Assembly: GCA_965644315.1 (NCBI GenBank)
Contig: CBFFRQ010000078.1
Span: forward strand, 248,001-312,000
Direction of reading: 5' to 3'
DNA length: 64,000 bases
From: Caecitellus pseudoparvulus
Lineage: Eukaryota > Bigyra: Bicosoecida
Made by a program: the position numbers and the translations under genes. The stretch's first letter is position 1; the number at the start of each line of letters is the position of its first letter. Of this stretch, positions 18,528-28,243 are shown in pieces. The notes under the pieces are model-generated. The model was not told the DNA's origin and made no database searches. It worked only from the letters and a program-made list of their open reading frames with translations.

Positions 18528-20307
18528 ATGCGCGGTGAGTGGGCACCCACAGCGACGGGCGGGTGTTGGGCAGTGCAGCCCGTTTCCGCCGCCTCACACT
18601 CCCGCCGCCTGCTTGGGCTCCACCCGTCGCCTGCATGACTCGCACGGCACCTTCCTCGCGCCCTTTCGCATAATTTTATGGAAACAGAGATCATCATCAG
18701 TGAGTCCCTGCTCCTGTGCCGCGATGCACCTCTGTGTTGCCTTCCGAGTGCGGCTTTTGCACTGGCACCCGACACATCATCGCATGTTTCGGTGTCCGTT
18801 GCACGTCAGCGCACAGCCCCCGAGTGTGTCCACGGCGCATGTGCCCTGTCAGCATTTTTATTTCGGTGCACTGGGTAGCTGTGCATGTGCTCGCACTTGC
18901 TCACCTTTCCTGGCGTGAGCTCGTGGCAACCCTTGCAAGCGTTTGCACACCGTTTCTTCCACCCCGCCCTTTGCAGTCCACCTCGGCCAAGCCGGTGTCC
19001 AGTGCGGTAACGCATGCTGGGAGCTGTTCTGCCTGGAGCACGGCATTCGCCCCGATGGCCAGCAGCCTGAGGGTGCCGCCGTCGAGGACGACTCTTTCCA
19101 GACCTTCTTCACTGAGACTGGCGCTGGCAAGTTCGTGCCCCGCTGCCTGATGGTGGACCTGGAGCCCACCTGCGTGGACGAGATCCGCACTGGTACCTAC
19201 CGCAACCTGTACCACCCTGAGCAGCTGATCTCCGGCAAGGAGGACGCCGCCAACAACTACGCCCGTGGCCACTACACCATCGGCAAGGAGGTCATTGACC
19301 TGGTCCTGGACCGCACCCGCAAGCTGGCAGACAACTGCACTGGCCTGCAGGGCTTCATGATCTTCCACTCTTTCGGTGGCGGCACTGGCTCTGGCTTCGG
19401 CTCCCTCCTGCTGAACCGCCTGTCCATCGACTACGGCAAGAAGACTAAGGTGGAGTTCGCCATCTACCCCTCTCCTCAGATCTCCACCGTGGTCGTGGAG
19501 CCCTACAACTCCGTCCTGTGCACGCACGCCATGCTGGAGCACTCCGATGTCGCCTTCCTGGTGGACAACGAGGCCCTGTATGACATCTGCCGCCGCAACC
19601 TGGACATCGAGCGCCCCACGTACACCAACCTGAACCGCCTGCTGGCCCAGTGCGTGTCTTCCATCACCGCCTCCCTGCGCTTCGACGGGCAGCTGAACGT
19701 GGACCTGACCGAGTTCCAGACCAACCTGGTGCCTTACCCCCGCATCCACTTCCCTCTGTGCTCTTACGCCCCCGTCATCCCCGCCGAGAAGGCGTACCAC
19801 GAGGCCCTGTCCGTGGCTGAGATCACCAACGGCGTCTTCGAGCCCGCCAACATGATGGTCAAGTGCGACCCCCGCCACGGCAAGTACATGGCCTGCTGCA
19901 TGATGTACCGTGGTGACGTCGTCCCCAAGGATGTCAACGCCTCCATCGTCACCATCAAGTCCAAGCGCACCATCCAGTTCGTGGACTGGTGCCCCACTGC
20001 CTTCAAGGTCGGCATCAACAACCAGCCACCCACCGTGGTGCCTGGCGGTGACGTCGCCAAGGTGCAGCGCTCTGTGTGCATGATGTCCAACACCACCGCC
20101 ATTGCCGGTGTGCTGGCCCGCATGGACCACAAGTTCGACTTGATGTACTCCAAGCGTGCCTTCGTGCACTGGTACGTCGGTGAGGGTATGGAGGAGGGTG
20201 AGTTCCTGGAGGCCCGTGAGGATCTCGCGGCCATGGAGAAGGACTACGAGGAGATCGGTGCCGAGACTGCCGAGGGCGAGGGCGAGATGGAGGGCGACGA
20301 GTTCTAA
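18528..20307 (+). CDS. TUBA: Alpha-tubulin
   Basis: Three coding exons: 18528-18534 (7 nt), 18688-18699 (12 nt) and 18977-20307. Both donors are GTGAGT and both acceptors end CAG. Joined, they begin [20 protein letters not shown], the canonical tubulin start, and give 449 residues. Alpha identity is shown by [29 protein letters not shown], the GGGTGSG nucleotide loop, [19 protein letters not shown] (catalytic Glu254 region), [15 protein letters not shown] and [20 protein letters not shown]. Two departures stand out. The luminal H1-S2 loop is [11 protein letters not shown], two residues shorter than usual and without the acetylatable Lys40. The acidic tail ends in Phe (EGDEF) instead of Tyr. 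Strongly biased GC-ending codons fit very high expression. Other alpha-tubulin genes may exist elsewhere. Confidence 0.95.
18688..18699 (+). other. TUBA: 12-nt microexon of alpha-tubulin
   Basis: AGATCATCATCA is flanked by ACAG on the left and GTGAGT on the right. With ATGCGCG (18528-18534, followed by GTGAGT) and TCCACCTCGG (18977, preceded by TTGCAG) it encodes M-R-E-I-I-I-I-H-L-G. Phases match exactly (1 and 1). The only alternative start, the ATG at 18678 just upstream, would give METEIIII, lacking the near-universal MRE. Confidence 0.8.
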
Positions 20308-20426
20308 AGTGTTTGCGCACTTTTCCCCTCTGCACACCCCCCGCGTTGTTTTGACCTGTTAGGTATGCGCACTAAAATGCATCGTGCCTTTCGTGAATTG
20401 CAAGGTGCAGCTGCTTGGGCACAACC

Positions 20427-21748
20427 ATGTATTCACCCACGGCAGGTGATGTGACGCTGGCAAGGCCAGGCAAGGCCTTGGCCAGCGTCTCAGCTTTCGA
20501 CAGCCACATAGGCGGCGTTGCGGTGAGACCCGCAGTGACTCCGAAGGAGCTTGGAGGCTACAACACACTTGAGCCTAACATTTACAGGTAGACTTTAGCG
20601 GACAGGAGCTCGCTGGAATTTGTGGCGTGTGCCAGGGGCCACTGGCGTGTGTTGCTCAGGTGTGTGTGCGAAACTCCGCATTGGCCAGAAAGCGGGCTGC
20701 ACCACGCCCTCCACTCTGCGATGCGGTGCAGATTTACACCCCGATCGAGGTTGATAGGACACTTGTCATCCTCGCTTGCCCGAAGTCCGAATGTGCAGCA
20801 CAGGAGGGTGGCTGGGCAGTGCTTCGCGATGTGGTCCAGGCAGCAGCGCCTGAACCTGTCCCAGCGCCTGCTCCAGCCGGAGCAGTTGTGTGGGCATCCA
20901 CAGAAGAGGGAGAAGAAGGAGTTGGTGGAGACTCCTGGGGTGGAGACGGGGATGACTGGGGGGCTGCGGCAGACTCATGGGCCTCCCCTGCAGAGACAGC
21001 GCCTGCACCATCCCCAGCGGAGCCCCCCACCCCACGCTGTGTTGCCGCCGCCTCCGCACACTGGGCTTGCCGCAAGCTGGTGCTGGAAGACGAGCCGTCC
21101 CATGCGCCCGCCAGCTCGGATGCTCGCGTGGAAGCACTGTACCAAGCGTACTTGGCATCGGAGCACGGAGCGGAGGACGCCGGCTCCTTGCCGCCCACTG
21201 CCGGACAGGCAGGCGACAGCGAGGGAAGTGACGACGAAGGGGACAGCGCTGGGCGAGAGGAGCAGCTCTTCCGTCGTCGTCTGGCCGCAGCGCCTCGCCA
21301 AGTCCTGCGGTACGCTTGGGAGGGGCAGCCGCTGTGGCCCACACGGCCGCCGGTAGCTGGCTCCTTGCTGGGTGGCAGTCAGGGGGCACATTCACATGGA
21401 CTGTCCCCTCCGCCGTGCCCTTGCGGTGCTCCTCGTGTGTTTGAGTGCCAGCTCATGCCGCCGCTGCTGTCCGCTCTGGATGTGGACGCCGGGTCGCGTG
21501 TGCACGCGGCGCCACCCAGTGTTCTCGCAGCGCTGCAGGATGCAGTTGTGGGAGATGACGAGTCTGGCGGAGATCCGAGCGCCTCTGCTGCAGCGGCTAG
21601 TGGGCAGGGTGGCGCAGGGGCTGGGGATGGCGGTGGCTTGTCTGGCGTAGAGGGTGCTGGCATGGACTGGAGTGCTGTGCTGGTCTACGCTTGCCAAGCC
21701 AGCTGCTCACAAGGCAAGTCAGAGTACGCAGTTGTCCTCCCTGCCTGA
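20427..21748 (+). CDS. PDCD2: PDCD2/PDCD2L-like protein
   Basis: Exons 20427-20522, 20588-20659 and 20732-21748, all phase 0, with donors GTGAGA and GTGTGT; total 394 residues. The N-terminus reads SAFDSHIGGVAVDFSGQELA and then GICGVCQGPLACVAQIYTPI, the PDCD2 zinc-binding knuckle, followed by ILACPKSECAAQEGGWAVLR. The C-terminal PDCD2 domain is equally clear: PCPCGAPRVFECQLMPPLLS and MDWSAVLVYACQASC. The Asp/Gly/Ala-rich middle is disordered. PDCD2 proteins are chaperones that escort ribosomal protein uS5 (RPS2) into 40S assembly and are related to the yeast Tsr4. I cannot separate PDCD2 from PDCD2L. It begins only 119 bp after the alpha-tubulin stop. Confidence 0.87.
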
Positions 21749-22019
21749 ACTGGTGGCGCAGCGCCCTGCCATGGAGCTGTCGGGGGATCGTTCACATGTC
21801 CTCCCGTGCCGCGATCGCAGCCAGGGGGGCTGCAAGCCGCACCCGTGCGGCCATGAACCGACGCATGACAAACCTTCGACCAAATACAACGTATTCAGCT
21901 TTTACCGTGTGGCAACCACAGGATTTCTCTGCCAGGCCCCGCTCAGCCTGCTGTACAGCCCGATTAGCGGTGCTGGCTCGTCAACTTCCGCACTCTCACG
22001 TTTCGCGCGCTCCACCAAC

Positions 22020-23612
22020 ATGGCTGCCTCTGACGCGGCCATCTGCCCCATCTGCTGCGAAGACATGGACGAACAGGACCTCAGTTTCTTCCCATGCGAG
22101 TGTGGGTACCAGGTGTGCATGTTCTGCTGGAAGAAGATCAGGTTTGAGAGCAACTCCAAGTGCCCAGCTTGCCGCACCGAGTACACGGAAGAGAAAGTCA
22201 CGTTCAAGGCACGCACTGACCCGAAGCTGTACGTGTGCCGCGCCCATGTTCCTGGTGTTTGACGCCTTTCTCACTTTGCCCCTCCCCTGCGCTGCCACCT
22301 TGAGCAGGTCAGCAGCCGAGCGGCGGCGCAAGAAGGCGACGAAGAAGGCTGCTGGGCGCAAAGTTGTGCCGGCAGCAGTCATCGGCTCCAGCCCAGCTTT
22401 GCGGGACAAGCTGCGGCAAATGCGAGTGGTGCAGCGGAACCTTGTCTACGTCGTCGGGCTGCCGCTGGACATCGCGAAGGAGACGGTGGGTGGCACTTGG
22501 TCCCGTCGCATGTTGGCACGCGCTCACTCTCTCTCACTCTGTACCTGCAGACGCTAAAGCGACGGGAGTACTTCGGGCAGTACGGGAAGGTGCTGAAGAT
22601 CGTGGTGAACCGCAAGATTGGCGAGAGCAGCGGCCGGGGGGACAGCGCGTGTGCATACGTCACGTACGCCAACCCTGACCACGCCCGCATCGCCATCCTG
22701 TGCACTGACGGCTTCAACTTCCGCCGCCGCCCCATCAAGTCCATGTTCGGGACGACGAAGTACTGCCACCAGTTCCTGGCTGGGCGAGGGTGCAACAACC
22801 CTGACTGCATGTACCTGCACAGCATCGCGGAGGGCGAGAACTCCTTCACCAAGGACCAGATGCAGAGTGGGCGCACCTTCACCAACATCGTTCAGCCCGG
22901 GCGCGGCCCCGACAACCCTGCCAACGACGTGTACACAGCAGCAGGCTTCCCACCCTCATCCTTTGCCTCCATGGCACGCAAGGGCGAGGCACATGCTGCG
23001 GGAGCGGGGGACGCCGTCTCCACGCCGGACCCCGCCACTGATGTGAGCATGGCAGGCTCCGCTGCCACGTCTGCCGCCGCCGCCCGCACCAGCGCACCCC
23101 CCAATGCCTGGAAGACGGGAGCATCCAGCAGTGGCGGTGAAGCCAGCCAGAGCAAGGCCCCCACAGGGGATGCCCTGTCCGAGCGAGCAGCTCGCTTCAG
23201 GCAGCAACAGGCGGCAGCGCGCCCCGGCTCAAGCGCGCTCGCCCCTGCGCCTGCCCCGGTGCCTGCCACCGCCACAGGCAATCCCTTCACATACACAGCC
23301 GCTGGACGGCACCGCCTTTCCCGAAGAGGCCCCACCACTGCCATCGGGCTGCTGTCCTGCGCTTCAGGGCTGTTCCTGCCTTTGCGCCCCACGGCCGCCA
23401 GCGAGAAGCAGACCCCCCCCAAGTACGACTTTGCTTTGCACAAGGTCCCGCCACTTGTCGCAAAGGCGATTTCTGGCGACTCTGACCTGCTCCTGCCCAA
23501 GTTCAGGCAGCTAACCGGCGGCTTGGCCCAGCTCGGGCCAGGTAGCAGCTCTCGGGAGCCACTGGCAGCCGCTGCCTGGCTCAACACACACATGACCACA
23601 TCAAGCAGGTAG
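22020..23612 (+). CDS. CNOT4: CNOT4-like RING E3 ubiquitin ligase of the CCR4-NOT complex
   Basis: Exons 22020-22234, 22308-22485 and 22551-23612 (donors GTGCCG and GTGGGT) give 484 residues. Residues 8-57 form the unusual C4C4 RING of CNOT4/Not4: CPICCEDMDEQDLSFFPCEC, CMFCWKKIRF and CPACRTEY. A basic coiled-coil linker (AAERRRKKATKKA) leads into VVQRNLVYVVGLPLDIAKE and an RRM-like domain, LKRREYFGQYGKVLKIVVN. A CCCH zinc finger follows: CHQFLAGRGCNNPDCMYLH, then FTKDQMQSGRTF. The C-terminal half is low-complexity. CNOT4 ubiquitinates stalled-ribosome and ribosomal proteins in mRNA quality control. The first donor is inferred from frame continuity and could be off by a few bases. Residues after about 380 could include unrecognised introns. 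Confidence 0.93.
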
Positions 23613-23929
23613 AACGCGCCAGGCTGACACAGCGGGAAAGTCGTGGCCAAGCCCATGGGAATGCACGCCGGCGCCTGCCTCATTCATCAAACGGGGCGTG
23701 GGTGCACCGAGCGCTCGCCCTGAGGGGGAGGAACAGCACAATCAGAACGGACTGCGCTTGCACGGGTAGGCACAATTTCCACGGCCCAGCTGCAAGTCAA
23801 TGCAATCGCTTGTGCTCAGCAAGGCCAGAGCGCAGAGGCGATCGGCAAGCACACGCCCCAGCTCCCTGCCGAAGCCCTCGCTGGCAGAGCCATTGTGGCC
23901 ATCAGCCATCACCATTCACGGCAGCTTTC
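23613..23929. other. Intergenic region between CNOT4 and Pumilio
   Basis: 317 bp separating two co-oriented RNA-regulator genes. No coding or RNA feature recognised. Confidence 0.4.
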
Positions 23930-26434
23930 ATGGCTGGCTACGGAGGGCATGGACAGGGTGGGCCTTCCGTGCAGGACATTCTCCACCGTGTGTTTGCCTT
24001 CCTGCGCACGGGGCCTCGCCAGTGTCGCATGCCTCAGTGCATCGCTCAACCCGCGCAGAGTTCACGGATCGAAGAGCTTCTTCCGCACCCCCGCTGCTGC
24101 CAGCGACACAGGAGGGCGTAGGTCTGCAACAGGTGCGTCCTAAACGGCACCAGGGCCTGTCTTGGCGAAGCAAGGCATTTTAGACCCCATAGCTTCCACT
24201 TGCTTTGCCTGCATGGAGCGTCTCTCTCGTTCGAGGCGTGCTGGCTGCGGTGCCGAGCCCTCGCCGAGAGCTGCTCACATCTTGCTGGGCACTCCGCCTC
24301 CCCTGTGCAGGCCCCTGAAGTGTCTGAAGCGTACAGGAGCTCCCCTGAATACTACGCCTTTTACGCGAAGAACAAGTCCCTTAACCCCCGTCTGCCCCCG
24401 CCGCTGCATGATGCTCAGTACTACGCCTTTCAAGCCAGGGCTGCCGGTGGCATGCCTGCTGGCCCGTCTCCCTGGTCAACGCCGTCCGTGGCAGACTTGA
24501 TTCTGGGAGGCGGCTCCACTGGCAGTGCTTCCAAGGCCCCCTCAGACGTCGCATCCCATGCCAGTGACAGCACAGTTGACCCTGCGGGTGCCACTTCTGA
24601 CCTGGCGGCAGTTGCTGCGGTTCCTGCCCTGGGCAGCTCCAGCTCAGTGTGGGCCCCGCAAGAAGTACCCCATGAGCCACAATGGGGTGCAAGGCCATCG
24701 AACACGCAAGGTTGGGGCGGGCCTGGCGTCGCACAGGCCGCACCGTCGCATGAGCACCCTCACATGCCCCCACAGCCAGCAGGCGTGACTTGGGGTGCCG
24801 ACGGAGGGGTGTTCCGCCACCAGCCCCCCCAGCTGCCCACCCCACCACAGCAAGGGGCTGGATGGGGGTGGCCTCCCCACCAACCAGGGTTTCATGCTGC
24901 GGCCGCTGCTGCTGGCGGGCCTGGAGCTGGCGGGCTGGGGCCCGGCATGGTCATGCCCATTGGCATGCCGCCTGCCTTTCCCGTGTACGACGCCGAGCCA
25001 CCCCCGCCCTCATTCCAGCAACACACGCAGCACCTTGGCCCGTACATGCAGCCGTACACGTTCCACTCCATGTCTCTCCCCCCCAGCCACCCTGGGCATG
25101 CGCGGGGGGGGCACAAGCCACACCACGCGCATGGCGGCCACTCATCGACAAGCGGCCACCCACACGTCCCGCAGCACAGCCAGCAGCACACCTTGACACC
25201 ACTGACGCGACTGCATCAGGCAGCAGCGGCACCGTCTGGGCGGGGGCGCCGGGGAGGGCGCAAGGCCTCCAACATGGACGGCGTCTTTGCCAGTTGCCCT
25301 GTGGATTTGGTGTCCTGCCCCGATCAGGTGCCGGTGCTGTGTAGGGACCAAGTGGGTTCCCGCTACGTGCAGTGGCGGTACAACCACGGCACAGCCACTG
25401 AGCAAGACACCATTGCCGAGGCATTGACGTCGTGCTTCGAGGTCATGGCAAGGGACCCCTTCGGGAACTACGCCGTGCAGGTGATCATGCAGGGGCGGCG
25501 GGCCGCGCACAAGCAAGCCATTCTGCAACGGGTCGTGCAAGATGGGGAAGGCCTGTGCCAGCACCCCTTTGGCTGCCGTGTCGTGCAGCGTGCCCTTGAA
25601 GAAGCCGACGCCAGCACGTGGAGCGCCCTGTCTGCTTTGCTGCACGAACACTTGCTCAAGTTCGTGTCACATGAAAACGGCAACCACGTCCTGCAGAAAC
25701 TCATTCAACAAGCGGGGAGCCGGGGGCTGGTGCTGGAGGACATGGTGAAGGCCTTGCTGCCAGACATTGTCGACACTGCTTGCCACGCCTTCGGTTGTCG
25801 CGTCGCACAGCGCCTCGTGGAGTGCGCCCCGCACGACCTCCTGACGCCCGCCGTGTTCCCCACCCTGCTTCGCTCTGCTCAGCGCTTGATGCTGGATGAC
25901 TACGGCAATTTCGTCTTGCAGCACATGCTGCTGCATGGCTCCGAGAGCACGCGCGCGAAGGTCTGCGCAGCGCTCAAGGGGCACTACGTCAAGCTGTCCT
26001 CCCACAAGTGCGCCTCCAATGTCATGGAAAGGCTCCTTGAGCGATGCTGCGCAGTGGACGTGTCTGCTGTGGTGTGGGAGTTGCTGGGTGAGCGCAAGGT
26101 TCCGACGGGCCCACACTCACCCCGCATCGACAAGAAGGACGGTTTTCTCGTCCTGGCTCCTGCCGCTGCTGCCGCCTGCCCAGTTCGGCGGCTGCTAGTG
26201 GATCGCTATGGCAACTACGTGTTACAAAAGGCGCTAGGCGTGGCTCCCATGGCTGCTCGGGTGGCCCTGGCCCTGTGTATTTTCACCAATTCGGACGTCC
26301 TGGCCAGTCTCTCCTTCGGGGGAGCCATCGTCGGCAAGGCCATGTCGACGCTGCAGGGCGCCGGTGTGAGCCCCACAGGCCGGCCAGCCGCGACAGCAGC
26401 AGCAGCGGCCAGCACAAGCTCCCCACCAACTTGA
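23930..26434 (+). CDS. PUM: Pumilio/PUF-family RNA-binding protein
   Basis: Exons 23930-23957, 24059-24132 and 24311-26434 (donors GTGGGC and GTGCGT), 741 residues. The N-terminus carries FTDRRASSAPPLL, SPEYYAFYAKNKSLNPRLPP and PPL, a motif also found in plant and oomycete Pumilios. Residues about 90-340 are disordered Pro/His/Gly sequence. The PUM homology domain (about 355-715) has eight repeats. Their base-reading triplets, in order R1 to R8, are S-R/Q (GSRYVQ), N-Y/Q, C-R/Q, N-H/Q, C-R/Q, N-F/Q, S-N/E (ASNVME) and N-Y/Q (GNYVLQ). By the established PUF code this reads 5'-UGUAUAUA-3', the classical target. PUF proteins bind 3' UTRs and recruit CCR4-NOT for decay. The adjacent upstream gene encodes a CCR4-NOT subunit. 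Exon 1 is the least certain part. Confidence 0.92.
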
Positions 26435-26648
26435 TTGTGCGGCTTCTCTGCTCAGGGCACTCGCTCAGCTTGTTCTCCTCTAGCTTCGCTGCATCATCCA
26501 ATTCAAGAAACACACGGCCCCTGCCCGGCCGGTTCCCACGGGACGCAATGCCCCTCAATATTAAAAATCTTCACGACGCAGCAAGGCATGGGCCCGCTGC
26601 AGAGTTGGATGGTTGTCCTCCTGCCGCCTACGAAACCGAGAGCCAGCC

Positions 26649-27972
26649 ATGTTTGCCAGAGCAGTCCGACGGGCTGCGGCAGGCAGTGCGTCGGGCGCAG
26701 CTCCCCGCCCCGCCATGCCCATTCGCCTGGTTCAGATGCCCCGAGCTCTGGCAGGTGCAGGGTGTGGCAGCCAAGCTCCTGTCCAGGTCGTCACTGCCCA
26801 AGCGATGCGGCAAGTGGCCTGGAGGGCGTTCTCAGCCGAAGCAGGCGTGCGTGCCGGAGTCCGCATGGCGCCTCACGCATGCTGCACTAGCTGCATGTAC
26901 TTTTATGCAGAGCAAGAGCGAGTCTAAGAGTGAAGGCAGCAAAGACGAGAAGGGCTCAGAAGTCCCTCCAGAGGAGGAAATCCCTCTGGTACGTGGTGCC
27001 GTCTTTTTCCATTTCCGCACATCACAGGTCAAACGCGTTGCACTTTCAGCTTGAGCCTGCCCTGCTCACACCCTCAAACCCCTTCAACTTCCGTGCACAG
27101 ATTGGAAGAATCGGGCTGTGTGCGTGCTGCAGCCTGCTGCGCCTTGCACCAGGCCCCTTGCTCTGCTCTGGCCTGCCGCGTCACGCCGCAATACGGCGAG
27201 GAGGGCAGCTCCACCGCACAAGCCCTGCTCCCTGCTCCTTCCCACAGTTATGGACGCTGGTATGAAGCTTGCACTGGCAGCTGCCGTCATGGGTGGCGTG
27301 CTGTACCTTGGCTACTTCATCGTGCGCACCATCCTGCCCACGTCTGCCTCCCCCATGACCATCCGCAATGATGCAGTGCGCATTCTCAAGGCGGACCCCG
27401 ATGTCTCCAGTGCGTTTGGTGAGATTAACCGCGTGCGAGGCATGGACGCCGGGCGAGGGGAGGGGCGTCGGAACTACGTCCCATCCTACACTTACACCCG
27501 TGGAGCCAAGACCTTCACCCGCATCAAGTTCCAAGTAGACAACGAGCGCAAGAGCTCAGCGACAGTGTTCGCAGAGGTGGATCATGACAGGTCCACAGGC
27601 AGTGACTTCAACTACCTCATGGTGCAGCTGGACCGTTCAAAGAAGGTCGTGACCCTCGTGGACAACCGCAAGCCTGAGAAGCCCACAGACATGCGCCAGT
27701 ACGACGTGGCCATCAAGCTGCAGCACGACTCGGCGACGTGGTACTCTGGCGGCCCTATCCATGGACCCAGTGCCGCGCAGGCAGCCATTCTTGGCCCTCA
27801 CCTAGACTACATCAACACGGTACGGTGTGACTTGAACGAGGACCGCTGCTCCGGCGACGGGTACAGCAAGGGCACCCTTGTGTACCGTGGGAAGTCCTAC
27901 AGTGCACCAGTAGGCCTGGATGACTTGGAAGCCATGGTGGGTCTGGACAGGTACACACGAGGGAACACTTGA
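26649..27972 (+). CDS. TIM21: TIM21, subunit of the TIM23 mitochondrial import complex
   Basis: Four exons: 26649-26846, 26911-26988, 27101-27119 and 27248-27972 (donors GTGCGT, GTACGT and GTGCGT), 339 residues. Residues 1-66 are an Arg/Ala-rich, acid-poor presequence (MFARAVRRAAAG) ending QVAWRAFSAEAG. A charged linker (SKSESKSEGSKDEKG) leads to one membrane span, MKLALAAAVMGGVLYLGYFI. The intermembrane-space TIM21 domain follows: GRGEGRRNYVPSYTYTRG, FTRIKFQVDNERKSSATVFA and FNYLMVQLDR. TIM21 tethers TIM23 to the outer-membrane TOM complex and to respiratory-chain supercomplexes. The C-terminal extension (about 60 residues, from RQYDVAIKLQ) is not part of the yeast domain as I know it. The 19-nt third exon is supported by exact phase joining. 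Confidence 0.88.
27101..27119 (+). other. TIM21: 19-nt microexon of TIM21
   Basis: The exon ATTGGAAGAATCGGGCTGT lies between GTGCACAG and GTGCGT. It enters in phase 0 and leaves in phase 1, which is exactly what is needed to join exon 2 (ends phase 0 at 26988) to exon 4 (needs two bases, TT, at 27248). The joined peptide is EIPLIGRIGLFMDAG. Without it exons 2 and 4 are out of frame. Confidence 0.72.
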
Positions 27973-28243
27973 GTGGCAATGCACTGGCGTTCGCTGCCCC
28001 ACATGGGAACGCTGCCCTTGGCCTCTCATCAGCTGCTCAGGCAAAATCCATGCCAAGGCGAAGCACATGCTTGCACAGATGTGCTCATGGCGTCACAGAC
28101 TTGGGATCTCCTGGTTTCCAGTGCGCACCAGCACTGCCAGTGGCTCGCCTGCTGTCGGCGAAGCCAGAGCAGGCAACTCCTGCCCGCACGCTCCCGGGTC
28201 CTCAGACGCACAGGAGCTGTTGCCAGGTCCTCCCACACCAGGC

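Noticed and set aside
18678-18699. Alternative alpha-tubulin start METEIII at the ATG at 18678
   Set aside because: It splices in frame but gives a non-canonical N-terminus one residue too long; the upstream ATGCGCG|GTGAGT plus a CAG acceptor at 18687 yields the exact MREI start.
18901-20337. Long antisense open frame (478 codons) opposite alpha-tubulin
   Set aside because: It mirrors the strongly biased GC-ending codons of tubulin; its translation is Val/His/Leu-rich with no domain.
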